A DNA stretch of 64,000 bases from Clostridium tepidiprofundi DSM 19306 (GTDB lineage: Bacteria > Bacillota > Clostridia > Clostridiales > Clostridiaceae). Positions 10,316 through 19,124 of this stretch are shown here, piece after piece (position 1 is the first letter of the stretch; the number at the start of each line of letters is the position of its first letter). Location of the stretch: the NCBI RefSeq assembly GCF_001594005.1, contig NZ_LTBA01000002.1, positions 1 to 64,000 on the forward strand. Reading direction: 5' to 3'. The position numbers were made by a program, and so were the translations under genes. A model generated the notes under the pieces. It was not told the DNA's origin, did no database searches, and saw nothing but the letters and a program-made list of their open reading frames with translations.

Positions 10316-10477
10316 AGGCATTTGAAAGAAAATAACAAGTCAAAGATGCGACGTATATTTTGTGAAATACAAAGAGTTGGGTTCCGCTGATAGTAGGTCC
10401 TATCAACGGGTTCCGACGATGAAGTAGTTCGCAAAATAGACTAGCATACTGACTAGTTATTTTTTTGAAAATGCCTT
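10316..10477. repeat. R4 element, full-length copy in the thrS leader
   Basis: This element of about 162 bp has inverted ends. The left end reads AGGCATTTGAAAGAAAATAA. The right end, read inward from the other strand, is AAGGCATTTTCAAAAAAATA, and both continue into ACAAGTC/ACTAGTC. The middle holds a stem TGATAG...CTATCA flanked by direct GGGTTCC repeats. Shorter relatives are at 28419-28457, 47565-47612 and 55503-55535. It contains no ORF and was probably inserted into the thrS 5' untranslated region. The mobile origin is inferred. Confidence 0.6.
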
Positions 10478-10489
10478 ATTATTAGATAA

Positions 10490-10745
10490 AACAAAAACTC
10501 CTCCCAAACATGGGACGAGTATATCGCGATTCCACCCAAATTGACAACATAACATTAAAATTACCGTATTCATGCTGTCCACTCAATGCTTTTAACGCTT
10601 GCAAGCGAAAATGCCTACTACTTAGTTCAGCATATAACTCAGAGGTGGTTTTCAATAAAACTTATTCAGAAAAACTTACAGCCTATGGTTTTTCCTCTCT
10701 GTGAACAGTACCTTATCTACTCTTCCTCTTCATAGTCTTTAAAAT
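10490..10745 (-). promoter_or_regulatory. T-box leader (tRNA-Thr sensing) of thrS
   Basis: The T-box core on the minus strand is GGGTGGAATCGCG (10525-10537). A terminator follows, with arms at 10511-10520 and 10497-10506 and a T-run. The specifier by alignment is ACC (Thr) at 10647-10649, in the context GAAA-ACC-ACCTCTGAG. Uncharged tRNA-Thr should induce readthrough into thrS. Confidence 0.93.
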
Positions 10746-10765
10746 ATATTATTAATTTTAAAAAA

Positions 10766-10794
10766 ATTATATTACTAATCAAACCTATTGTCAA
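10766..10794 (-). promoter_or_regulatory. Promoter of the thrS T-box transcript
   Basis: TTGACA (10794-10789) and TATAAT (10771-10766) are 17 bases apart on the minus strand. The promoter overlaps the 3' end of the ytxC-like gene. Confidence 0.8.
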
Positions 10795-11923
10795 TACTAA
10801 AACTATTCTTCTTTAGCTTATTCTTTGATTTTTTATCATCACTGTTCATTCTAGGTACAAGTCTATATTTTGTATTGTGTTCACTATTAAGATTAACATC
10901 ACACTCATTATTCGCCTTAAGGCTAGCCTCAATATCAGACTTTGGCCCAATATTAGATTCATTCTCAAACTCACTACACTCTCTAAATTTAGCCTCGTCA
11001 TCCTCGTCATCAATATTAAACTTAATATTAGAGTCAATAAAATTATTTTCGCACAATTCGCATCCATCACAAAATGCTAATCTATCTAAAAAAACATTTT
11101 TAATAGTTTCAATCATTTCCTTATTTCTACATCTTTCAGCCCCATGTATTATGACGCGTTTAGGTGCATTAGTTATCAATCCACTAATTATAACATCTTC
11201 GATATTTGCGATTCCTGTAAAATTTGACTCTTTTAAACCATATGTCATAAGTTCAAATATATTATCCCCTTTTTTATCCGTTATGTCATAACTTCCATCT
11301 CCATTAATTATTATATTCACTTCGTCTATTTTACTTTCTTGAATATCTACAAAATATCGTAATAACTTTACAAACTCATCATATTCCTTTTTCATCATGT
11401 ATTCTTCAATTACTTTATCGACTACTGAATATATCTCATATTTAAATTCTTTTATCCTGAACGTGAGGAATCCGTTAATGTTGATTATTTCATTTTCTTT
11501 AATGCAATCAATTATTTTTGACAGAATTTCATTCTTTCTGTTTATATAGTATATCATTTCTCTATCTACTATTTCACCTTCACACAGTAAAGCTCTTTTT
11601 ATCATAAATTTTATTTTTTCAACTTCACTTACCCTTAGAAAAAAATAATTATCGAATATGTATTCATCAATATAAAAATTAACAAATTTATCTATAGCCA
11701 TTCTATATAAATAATTAGCGAAATATAAATTAAATGTATTTTTGATATTTTCACTTTTGTCCAATTCATTACAATATATTTTAATAAAATGCATATTATT
11801 GCTTATACTTTCTGAAAAACCTATTTTAATATTCTTGAATTCAAATAATTCTTTTATTTCATTGATTGCTGCATTTATTACATCTTCAATTTCTCTATTA
11901 TATACTACTGTCAATAATAACAT
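10775..11923 (-). CDS. ytxC: YtxC-like sporulation protein with a long acidic tail
   Basis: The 382 residues have the character of the YtxC family of putative sporulation proteins, found upstream of thrS in many Bacilli and Clostridia, as here. Residues 1 to about 290 form the alpha/beta body and end in a conserved-looking segment (APKRVIIHGAERCRNKEMI), then a Cys cluster (CDGCELCENN). The last 90 residues or so are low-complexity, rich in D, E, N and S and then K. They look like an added disordered tail, making the protein longer than its relatives. The molecular function of the family is not established. The assignment rests on sequence character plus position. Confidence 0.75.
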   Translation of the reverse strand: MLLLTVVYNREIEDVINAAINEIKELFEFKNIKIGFSESISNNMHFIKIYCNELDKSENIKNTFNLYFANYLYRMAIDKFVNFYIDEYIFDNYFFLRVSEVEKIKFMIKRALLCEGEIVDREMIYYINRKNEILSKIIDCIKENEIININGFLTFRIKEFKYEIYSVVDKVIEEYMMKKEYDEFVKLLRYFVDIQESKIDEVNIIINGDGSYDITDKKGDNIFELMTYGLKESNFTGIANIEDVIISGLITNAPKRVIIHGAERCRNKEMIETIKNVFLDRLAFCDGCELCENNFIDSNIKFNIDDEDDEAKFRECSEFENESNIGPKSDIEASLKANNECDVNLNSEHNTKYRLVPRMNSDDKKSKNKLKKNSFSIDNRFD

Positions 11924-12003
11924 TTCTCACACTCCTTGATAATAGTATGTGTTATTAAATAATGTATATACAAAATAAAATAAACAATTATCGACAAAAT
12001 GTA

Positions 12004-12032
12004 TTGAAAATTTTTAAATGTATTTCTACAAT
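12004..12032 (+). promoter_or_regulatory. Promoter of the DUF6873-like gene
   Basis: TTGAAA (12004-12009) and TACAAT (12027-12032) are 17 bases apart on the plus strand, about 20 bases before the ATG. Confidence 0.7.
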
Positions 12033-12051
12033 TATAGTTGAGGTGAAAACA

Positions 12052-12750
12052 ATGAAACACGTATTAGTTGATTTCAGAATAGATAGCGAAGAAACAAATT
12101 CTTTAGAAAAATTAAATTACAATATAATAAAATGTCCTCCTTGCAATAGATTATATGAAGCTGTATGTGGACACCCAGATATGTTATTACACAAAATTGA
12201 TTATGAAAATATAATTGTGCATAAAGATATGCCATCACATTTCATTAATTTACTAAAAAAATTAAATTACAATGTAATAAAAAGTCATTCAATTTTAAAA
12301 CCTATTTATCCACACGACATACTCCTAAATGCCGTTAATTTACATGATTACTTTATACATAAATTGTATAACACTGACATAGTTTTAAAAAAATTTGTTA
12401 AGAACAAAACTCTTATAAACGTTAAACAAGGATATACAAAATGTTCAACAGCAATAGTAACGGATACTGCTATCATTACCAGTGATCCATCTATAAATGC
12501 TGCTTTAAGCAACACAAAAATCGACATCTTATTTTTGCCCCCAGGAGATATACTTTTACCTGGTTTAGATTATGGATTTATAGGTGGTACTTGTGGACTT
12601 CTAGATGATAATCATTTAGCTTTCTATGGTAATTTAAAATATTATAAATATGGAAAAGAAGTGATTAAATTCTTAGAAAAACATAATGTTGAACCAGTAT
12701 TCCTTAGAGAAGGTAAACTAGTAGATAGAGGAAGCATTTTTAGAATATAA
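12052..12750 (+). CDS. DUF6873-type protein (predicted pentein/GME fold)
   Basis: The 232-residue cytoplasmic protein starts at ATG 12052 after GAGGTG; upstream in-frame ATGs have no ribosome-binding site. It resembles clostridial proteins of the DUF6873 family, which are predicted to have a GME (guanidine-modifying enzyme) pentein-like fold. Visible points are a Cys cluster near the start (CPPCNRLYEAVCGHPDM), HPHD-like polar segments, QGYTKCSTAIVTDTAIITSD and GGTCGLLDDNHLAFYGNL, where Cys and His could be catalytic. No substrate is known. It diverges from ytxC and has its own promoter. The family call is from memory of similar sequences and was not searched. Confidence 0.65.
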   Translation: MKHVLVDFRIDSEETNSLEKLNYNIIKCPPCNRLYEAVCGHPDMLLHKIDYENIIVHKDMPSHFINLLKKLNYNVIKSHSILKPIYPHDILLNAVNLHDYFIHKLYNTDIVLKKFVKNKTLINVKQGYTKCSTAIVTDTAIITSDPSINAALSNTKIDILFLPPGDILLPGLDYGFIGGTCGLLDDNHLAFYGNLKYYKYGKEVIKFLEKHNVEPVFLREGKLVDRGSIFRI

Positions 12751-13064
12751 TTAAAAACAAAGGAAAAAGGAGTAGTAATTAGGACTGAGATTAGAAGCTA
12801 GGATTAAGCTCCAACTTTTATTACATATTTGCAACTTGAGAGCTAGTATCTGTTTGAGGTACTAGAGGCTAGGTTTTAAATATCTAACTAAGTCACAATT
12901 TGGTTTGGCGATTGGTGATTTCAACGTTGAGTTAAAGAACTGGAAACCTCAAAGAGCTATGCATTGGCAATTTTTGCCAATGTATAGTCCCCCTTGAAAA
13001 ATCAGAGCACTCGCTTTACTAAAACAAAACATTCGTTTTACTAAAACAAAACATCAGGTATAAT
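12751..13064. other. Intergenic region with degenerate repeats
   Basis: There is no gene here. The region holds degenerate ctag-rich sequence (similar to the block between cbiC and cbiA) and a small palindrome ATTGGCAA...TTGCCAAT (about 12963-12982). It also has two partial R1 hairpins in tandem (13007-13055, CTCGCTTTACTAAAACAAAAC then TTCGTTTTACTAAAAC). The two flanking genes converge here. Confidence 0.5.
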
Positions 13065-15050
13065 TTATTTAGTTTTAAATATAGAAATTTCTGCTTTTAA
13101 TAACTCAGCAAATTTCTTAAGTTTTTCTGCAACTTCATTAACATTATCCATTGTATTTATTTGATTTTCCGCTGATGCTGTAATTTCTTCGGTTGTTGCA
13201 GAATTTTGCTGTGACATCTCTGATATTTCTTCAATACTTTCTACGATATTATCTTTCAATAAAATCATATCATTATTTAATTTTTCAATTTTATCAATAT
13301 GTTCTATTAAATTTTCTATAGTAGAATAAATCAAATTAAAAGCATCACCTGTATCTTTTACAGACTTATTTTGAATATCCATATTTAAATTTGTATTCTT
13401 CATTTCAAAAACAGCAGTATCAGTTTGTTCCTTTACTTGATCAATAATTTCTTTAATCATATTTGTAGCATTGCTTGACTGTTCTGCTAATTTTCTCACC
13501 TCTTCTGCAACAACTGCGAAACCTTTGCCATGCTCACCTGCACGTGCCGCTTCTATACTAGCATTTAGTGATAAAAGACTTGTTTGTTTAGCAATAGAAT
13601 CAATCACATCAACAATATCATAAATTTTACCAGAACTTTCGGCAATTTCATTAATAACCTTTCCTAAGTTATCATACGATTCATTACTATTTATATTCGT
13701 TTGTATAAGTTCATTTACCGTATTTATTCCTTTTTTATTTATATTCTGTGTTTCACTACATAAAGTCATCAAATTCTCTATATGTGTTGATATTATTTCC
13801 ATATTTGAAGACAAAGTATTAATTTTTTCAACACTTTTCAAAGTTTCAGTAGCTTGTATCTCAGAAGAAGAACTAACATTTTCAATTGCATTCTCAATCT
13901 CTTTTGATGAATTTATTGCATCAGTGTAAGCAGTATTTAAACTTGCACATTGCTCAACAATTTCAACGGATAGTTTCTGGGTCTTATTTATAACATTATT
14001 AAGTCGTTCGACCATATCATTAAACACTCTTCCAACCTTACCTATTTCATCGCTTGATTTAATATCACATTTTACAGTCATATCCCCATTACCCATGCAA
14101 TTTATACTATCAATAAATAAAGTTATATTTTTAATTATAGTATTTATTACAGCAATATATATTAATATGCTTATAATCATAATTATCAAACCATAAAAAC
14201 ATATATGTATTAATAATTGCTTTGAAACTAAATTCTTCTCTTCAGTAGAAATTAAACCTACGAATTTCCAATTAAAATTAGAATTTTTAGACTTTGAAAA
14301 TACTATGAATTTATTCTTATTATTACTAGAAATTTCTAATGTATCAGAATCTTCCTTAAGTATTTTACTTCTTAATTGTTTATTTGGAATGTCTATCCCT
14401 AGCATGTTCTTATTAGGATGAGCAACAATTCCTCCTAAATTATTACATATGAAAAAGTATCCACTATCTCCCAACTTTATGTTATCAATAAAATTCATAA
14501 TAGTTTCCAATGAAATATCTATACAAAGCAATCCTATTGGTTTACCCTCTGCATCAAGTATTCTATTGTTTAGAGTCACACACCATTTGCCTGTTATAGC
14601 ATCAATATACGGTTTAATCCATGTTGGCTTTTCACTTTTCATTGGCTCTTTATAAAAATCTTCATTTGTAACATTATAATCTGTATAATACTTATTTTCA
14701 GGATAAGAAACGAATCTATAATCTTCCGTGTACATGTATATATTCAATATTTTTGGATATTGCTTTGTAATTTTTTTAAAGTAATTAATTATTTTTTCAA
14801 GATCATCATTAGTACAGTTTAATTTGAATAAATCTGAATGAATTAAAACATTGGAAAGTTTTTCAAAATTATTAGTTAAATCTAAAAGATTTTGATCTGC
14901 CATATTTATTTTTTCAAATGCTTCATTCACAAGCGTTTTTTGAATAATGGAATTTGATTTTATATAACTTATATAGCCCAAACTCAAAGTTGTAATAAGA
15001 AGTATACTAGCACTAAGTAGTATTAACTTCTTTTTCAGTGAAAATTTCAT
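13065..15050 (-). CDS. Methyl-accepting chemotaxis protein with Cache sensor
   Basis: This is a membrane chemoreceptor that signals to CheA. Starting at ATG 15050 (after AGGTGG; the upstream reading has no ribosome-binding site), it has 661 residues. There is a TM segment (about 6-28) and an extracellular dCache-like sensor (about 35-275, with [18 protein letters not shown] and [20 protein letters not shown]). A second TM (about 280-305), a HAMP domain and the signalling hairpin follow, with the tip [20 protein letters not shown] and [25 protein letters not shown]. The sensor resembles those for small carboxylates or amino acids, but the ligand is unknown. It stands alone, with no che genes nearby. 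Confidence 0.93.
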   Translation of the reverse strand: MKFSLKKKLILLSASILLITTLSLGYISYIKSNSIIQKTLVNEAFEKINMADQNLLDLTNNFEKLSNVLIHSDLFKLNCTNDDLEKIINYFKKITKQYPKILNIYMYTEDYRFVSYPENKYYTDYNVTNEDFYKEPMKSEKPTWIKPYIDAITGKWCVTLNNRILDAEGKPIGLLCIDISLETIMNFIDNIKLGDSGYFFICNNLGGIVAHPNKNMLGIDIPNKQLRSKILKEDSDTLEISSNNKNKFIVFSKSKNSNFNWKFVGLISTEEKNLVSKQLLIHICFYGLIIMIISILIYIAVINTIIKNITLFIDSINCMGNGDMTVKCDIKSSDEIGKVGRVFNDMVERLNNVINKTQKLSVEIVEQCASLNTAYTDAINSSKEIENAIENVSSSSEIQATETLKSVEKINTLSSNMEIISTHIENLMTLCSETQNINKKGINTVNELIQTNINSNESYDNLGKVINEIAESSGKIYDIVDVIDSIAKQTSLLSLNASIEAARAGEHGKGFAVVAEEVRKLAEQSSNATNMIKEIIDQVKEQTDTAVFEMKNTNLNMDIQNKSVKDTGDAFNLIYSTIENLIEHIDKIEKLNNDMILLKDNIVESIEEISEMSQQNSATTEEITASAENQINTMDNVNEVAEKLKKFAELLKAEISIFKTK

Positions 15051-15250
15051 ATAAGCACCACCTAATTTGTTATTTTTTATAATATAATTATAACTAGCCA
15101 TTGAAATAATCTCCCAATTAGTATATTATGTTACTATAGATGACACATATATACAATTGATATTATAATACGACATAATAAAATATTCAATATTTTTATA
15201 AAAATGATATTTTATGAAAATATTAATTCTATGAGGTAGGTGAAACTTAA

Positions 15251-15832
15251 ATGAAAGGTAAAATTATTGCTATAATAATTTTAATTATTTTGATTTTTTC
15301 AACAATTTTTATAACATTTAATAAAACTTCAAAGAACACTATTACTAAAACACCTTACTATTCACTAGACATTGATGGTGATCCTGTATATCTTGATGAA
15401 AATAACGCAAAAGTTTCAAATGCAAAAAAAGTTTCAGAAGAATTTTGCAAAGTTAGGTTAAACGTAGATTATAATACATTTGATTACACAAAAGAATATA
15501 AATATTATATTAATGACCTTTATGAAAATGCTATGAAAAATAAGCAATATGAACAACTTGAAAAGTATTATAATCTATACAAGATTGTTGAACACTGTGA
15601 CTCAACAAAAGTCAAACGTATTAAATTTTATACAAAACAAGGAAACGAAGAATGCAGAGCTGATTTAATTTATAATTATACTTTAAAAAATGCAACTCAA
15701 GGCTTTCTTAATAAATATAAATATAAATTAAATACTCATTACCAAAATAGAATTTCAATTTATATGAAAATCGAAAATGATATTTGGAAAATTAGCAACT
15801 GGGAAATAGGGACTAAAAAAGAATTAAACTAA
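15251..15832 (+). CDS. Small membrane-anchored exported protein of unknown function
   Basis: The 193-residue protein has an N-terminal hydrophobic segment (residues 4-24, IIAIIILIILIFSTIFITF) that should be a signal anchor, so the rest is extracellular. The body is Tyr-, Lys- and Asn-rich, with alternating polar strands and a final WKISNWEIGTKKEL. This pattern recalls NTF2/TcpC-like folds, and the small exported protein at 59485-59976 has a similar plan. I do not recognise the family. GAGGTAGGTG precedes the ATG. Confidence 0.7.
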   Translation: MKGKIIAIIILIILIFSTIFITFNKTSKNTITKTPYYSLDIDGDPVYLDENNAKVSNAKKVSEEFCKVRLNVDYNTFDYTKEYKYYINDLYENAMKNKQYEQLEKYYNLYKIVEHCDSTKVKRIKFYTKQGNEECRADLIYNYTLKNATQGFLNKYKYKLNTHYQNRISIYMKIENDIWKISNWEIGTKKELN

Positions 15833-15883
15833 AAAGTAGTCTAAAAAGATATTACATTAATTATTATAAAAACCTTCAATTTG

Positions 15884-16015
15884 TATCAATTCGTAATATG
15901 CAATATAAATATTTAATATCATATATTTTTTATTAATATTCACTATAAAAATCTCTGCATATTGCATTTTTTCCTTGTAATTATGTATGATAAAAATCTA
16001 AATTACGAATCGAAG
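15884..16015. repeat. R2 MITE-like element, copy 1
   Basis: This copy of the element of about 131 bp has ends related to CTTCAATTCGTAAT (left tatcaattcgtaat, right attacgaatcgaag) and the internal block of R2 (ctctgcatattgcattttttc). The ends are mutated and I see no target duplication. It lies between the small exported protein gene and cbiK. Confidence 0.65.
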
Positions 16016-16026
16016 ATTTTTAATTA

Positions 16027-16064
16027 GAGTTAAAGTTCCTTACACAATAAAGGAACTTTAACTC
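16027..16064. terminator. Hairpin terminator between convergent genes
   Basis: The 15-base arms gagttaaagttcctt and aaggaactttaactc are perfectly complementary around an 8-base loop, just past the cbiK stop and in the convergent region. The T-run is weak on both sides. Confidence 0.65.
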
Positions 16065-16076
16065 ATAAAATATATA

Positions 16077-17027
16077 TTATTTATCTTTCATAAAGGGGTT
16101 ATCATTTATACAATCTTTTACATGTTGAACATAAATTTTTCTAATACCTTCATTTTCACCGAGGCCGTGAATATACGTGTTTACTTTAAACCCTTCACTT
16201 TTTAGCACCATTTTCCATGAATCATTTTCATCACCAGCCATATCCTCATTAGCATGGTCTCCAGCCACAACCATGAAAGGCATCAATGTTGCTTCCTTTA
16301 TATTATCTTTCTTTAGTCTTCTTATAACATTATTTATAGTAGGATATCCTTCAACAGTTCCAACATATACATTATTCATTCCTTCTTCTTCTAATATATA
16401 TTGAAAAAGTGCATAGGAAGAGTTTGCTGGATGAGCTGTACCATGTCCCATCAATACAACAGCTTGTCCTTCATCCAATTTAGGAAGTTGATATTTTAAA
16501 GCTTCTATAGCCTTTTTATAATCTTCACTTCTGTATAATAGTGGTCTTCCAACTACCAATTTATCAAACGAATTGTTTTTTTGGAACTTTTCAACTGATT
16601 CCTTAAGCTCATTATATTCTTCACCTGGTATTATATGGAGTGGTTGAATTATTACTTCATTGAATCCCTCTTCTTTCATTCTATTTAATGCTTCTTCTGG
16701 ACTATCAACTATAATATTATCTCTATTTTTCAACTTCTTTCTAATGATACTTGAAGTATAAGCTCTTTTTACAATATACTCTTTAAAATTATTTGCTATT
16801 TTTTCTTGTATAGCATCTAATGTTACCTTTCTTGTATCACCATAGCTTGTACCAAAACTTACTACAAGAATACCCTTTTTATTACCTTTCTTATTTGATG
16901 AAACTCGAACATTTGTCTTTTCTTTTTCGCCACTCACATTCGAATTATTTGACTTATTATTAGTACATCCTGTAAAAACACCACAAATAATAGATAACAT
17001 TGCAATACTTGTAATTATCTTTTTCAT
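16077..17027 (-). CDS. cbiK: Lipoprotein CbiK-type sirohydrochlorin cobaltochelatase
   Basis: This class II chelatase is predicted to insert Co2+ into sirohydrochlorin at the start of the anaerobic B12 pathway. It starts at ATG 17027 after AGGAGG (316 residues; the longer reading lacks a site). Residues 1-21 are a lipoprotein signal with Cys21 (GVFTGC), then an Asn/Ser/Lys linker, so the enzyme should be tethered outside the membrane. The chelatase domain starts at about 52 (GILVVSFGTSYGDTRK). The expected metal/proton-acceptor histidines are present at 195 (LMGHGTAHP) and 258 (AGDHANEDMAGD). A cobalamin riboswitch and terminator precede it. An exported cobaltochelatase is odd for a cytoplasmic pathway; it may instead hold or scavenge metal, heme or tetrapyrrole. 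Confidence 0.88.
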   Translation of the reverse strand: MKKIITSIAMLSIICGVFTGCTNNKSNNSNVSGEKEKTNVRVSSNKKGNKKGILVVSFGTSYGDTRKVTLDAIQEKIANNFKEYIVKRAYTSSIIRKKLKNRDNIIVDSPEEALNRMKEEGFNEVIIQPLHIIPGEEYNELKESVEKFQKNNSFDKLVVGRPLLYRSEDYKKAIEALKYQLPKLDEGQAVVLMGHGTAHPANSSYALFQYILEEEGMNNVYVGTVEGYPTINNVIRRLKKDNIKEATLMPFMVVAGDHANEDMAGDENDSWKMVLKSEGFKVNTYIHGLGENEGIRKIYVQHVKDCINDNPFMKDK

Positions 17028-17075
17028 TCTTGTTCCTCCTTTTTCTCGAAAAACCATTTAGCAACATTTTTAACA

Positions 17076-17110
17076 CAATAATAAAACGGTTTCTTTCGAA
17101 ACCGTAGGAG
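17076..17110 (-). terminator. Riboswitch-controlled terminator ahead of cbiK
   Basis: On the minus strand CGGTTTC-gaaa-GAAACCG is followed by TTTTATTATTGTG, between the cobalamin aptamer and cbiK. It is probably the expression platform, although it lies some 330 bases from the aptamer. Confidence 0.7.
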
Positions 17111-17443
17111 TATATGCATATTTATTTGTCAGAGTTTTTAATATTAAACACATAATTGCAACCTGTTTAGTCCTTTTCAACAAGCACAACCACACGTTAT
17201 TAAATCACATATACTTATCAATTTATAAAATTCATATTTTCGTTTATATAATTGCACTATTCTAAGAATTTTACAAGTATATGCAAACCTCGCAATTTCA
17301 CATGGCTTTTCATGGCTAATAAATCTTTTTATTAAAAATATGCCAACAATATATATTAGCCATAATACAATCAATGCGAAATTCCTTATATTAAACTCTC
17401 AACTTTTGCACATCTCTCCCACCGAAAGATAACAAAACACACT

Positions 17444-17640
17444 TTTTAGGCAGGTTTCCTGGCTCAGGTTTCATTCTCCTCTTACCTTCCCGACTTTATA
17501 GTCACAACTTTGTAGTCAGCATAATCATAGTCAGTGGTTAACAAGATTCGTCTACCTTCACAGTAGCGGGGGCTGCAGTGGATTTTACCACTTTCCCTTT
17601 TACCCTAATATAAATAACATAATCTACATTAGGCACCTAA
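17444..17640 (-). promoter_or_regulatory. Cobalamin riboswitch upstream of cbiK
   Basis: Read on the minus strand, the segment has the hallmarks of a cobalamin aptamer. These are the opening TAGGTGCCT, AGGGAAAGTGGT, the B12-box region CAGCCCCCGCTACTG, GTCGGGAAGGTAAG and the closing GAGCCAGGAAACCTGCCT. It precedes cbiK. By family knowledge, adenosylcobalamin binding would reduce expression. Confidence 0.95.
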
Positions 17641-17666
17641 AAAGAACTATTAAGTTTTACACTGCA

Positions 17667-17695
17667 TATTGTACAAAATTTTTTACATATTGTCA
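17667..17695 (-). promoter_or_regulatory. Promoter of the cbiK riboswitch transcript
   Basis: TTGACA (17695-17690) and TACAAT (17672-17667) are 17 bases apart on the minus strand, directly upstream of the aptamer. cbiK is therefore a separate transcript from the cbi operon. Confidence 0.78.
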
Positions 17696-17696
17696 A

Positions 17697-17957
17697 TAAA
17701 AACCGAAAATTAGGGGACGGTTCATTTATTTTTTTATATTTTTCTACTAGTATCAATTTAATGTATATAAGTTAATTAAATTCATATAAACAGTTAGTCT
17801 CTTCTTTGCAATTTAAAAATACCAACTTGAAAAGGAAATAATTTCATATTTAAAAAATTGATTTCATTGCTCGCAAAATATTGATCGTCGAAATATAAAG
17901 TATTTTATACTATATCATTATATTTTGTTCTTGTTGTATATTTCTTGTTAACCGTCC
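17697..17957. repeat. R3 inverted pair between cbiJ and the riboswitch
   Basis: TTAGGGGACGGTTCATTTA at the left and GTTAACCGTCCCTAA at the right form an inverted pair about 250 bases apart around AT-rich DNA with no ORF. The right copy supplies the TAG stop codon of cbiJ. It may be a small element bounded by R3 ends; that is inferred. Confidence 0.5.
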
Positions 17958-18740
17958 CTAAGTTCTAAATTTTTTATTTATATACTCAACTAGTGTTCTC
18001 TCACAACTAAAGACTTTATCATGCTGAGTATCATACTGGATGTTTTTTCTCGCTATAACAAAGGCGTATGCTCCACAGTCAAGTATTGCATTTATCTTTT
18101 CTTCTGTTCCTCCTTGTATACCACTATCTTTCATAAGCACAGCTACAACTTTGTATTCTTTAATAAAAGCATAATTCAACTCATAACTCACAGGCCCTTT
18201 GATTGCAATTATATCCTCTGTTCTAATCCCAAGTTTATATAATTTTTCTATAACATTAGATGATGGCAAAACTCTATGTATTATTCTATTAGGCAAATTC
18301 ATATCTAATATTTTTTCTATATTCCTGCTACCAGTGGTATTTAATATATTACCTCTAATATTTATTAGATACTTGTACAAATCCTTATAACTGTTTACAA
18401 TTATTATATTTTTGCTATTAATATACTTATCAATAATAGAGGGTCTTTCATATCTTACATACTGTATACGACAAACTCTACTAGCCTCAATAGCATTTTT
18501 TGTTACCTCTACTGCATAAGGATGAGATGCATCAATTAAAATATGTATATTATTAGTATTTATTGCATGTATCATACCATTTACGTCTAATGGCTTTGAA
18601 TTTAAAATCTTGTATTTGTATTTTTCAAGAAGTTGTCCACCATAAGCAGTTGCAGTAGAAATAAATAAATCATCCGTAAATTCATTTAATAAAGATACAA
18701 TTTTCTTACCTTCTGAAGTACCCAAAATAAGTCCAATCAT
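17958..18740 (-). CDS. cbiJ: Cobalt-precorrin-6A reductase
   Basis: This enzyme reduces the macrocycle of cobalt-precorrin-6A with NAD(P)H. It has 260 residues, the usual length of CbiJ/CobK. The N-terminal nucleotide loop GLILGTSEGKKIVSLL and the segment HILIDASHPYAVEVTKNAIE with RYERPS are family signatures; later SGIQGGTEEKINAILDCG matches the C-terminal half. ATG follows AGGGG. It is the last gene of the long operon. Its last residues KKFRT run straight into a TAG that belongs to an R3 repeat. Confidence 0.93.
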   Translation of the reverse strand: MIGLILGTSEGKKIVSLLNEFTDDLFISTATAYGGQLLEKYKYKILNSKPLDVNGMIHAINTNNIHILIDASHPYAVEVTKNAIEASRVCRIQYVRYERPSIIDKYINSKNIIIVNSYKDLYKYLINIRGNILNTTGSRNIEKILDMNLPNRIIHRVLPSSNVIEKLYKLGIRTEDIIAIKGPVSYELNYAFIKEYKVVAVLMKDSGIQGGTEEKINAILDCGAYAFVIARKNIQYDTQHDKVFSCERTLVEYINKKFRT

Positions 18741-19124
18741 AACATTTTCCCCTTATATAATAAGTTTATATTCAGTTAGATAACTGCTATAGACTTATTT
18801 ATCAATTTTATAAAACTTTTTTCATCTAATAAACTATTGACTTTTATTAACTAGTTTTTTATTTTAATTCATTATATGTAAAAGATTGTATGCAAAACAA
18901 TGCCTTAATATCTATAAATAATCGAATCCATTAAATATAAAATAGCATTTTAGTACAATTCTTAAGCATCATATAATACATAAAAGCACGTGATTTTTCC
19001 TGAATTTTTCTTTGCTTTGTATGTAAAATTTTCCTACTTAGCACATATAACTAATTAACCGTCCCTAATTTTTTCTTGGATCTTTCTCATTGAATGTAAA
19101 AATTTTACTAATTGACATCTATAA
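18741..19124. other. Intergenic region cbiH-cbiJ with tandem R3-bearing units
   Basis: There is no gene here. Two imperfect direct copies of about 75 bp end in ATAACTAATTAACCGTCCC (near 19046-19064 and 19123-19141); the second forms the end of cbiH. The rest is AT-rich with no clear structure. Confidence 0.55.

Noticed and set aside
10788-11291. 167-codon ORF on the plus strand opposite ytxC
   Set aside because: It is antisense to the conserved ytxC frame; the Ser/Leu/Phe/Ile-rich translation is typical of a shadow frame.
17177-17374. 65-codon ORF on the minus strand between the riboswitch aptamer and the cbiK terminator
   Set aside because: It starts with TTG, has no ribosome-binding site, and lies in the untranslated leader between the aptamer and terminator.
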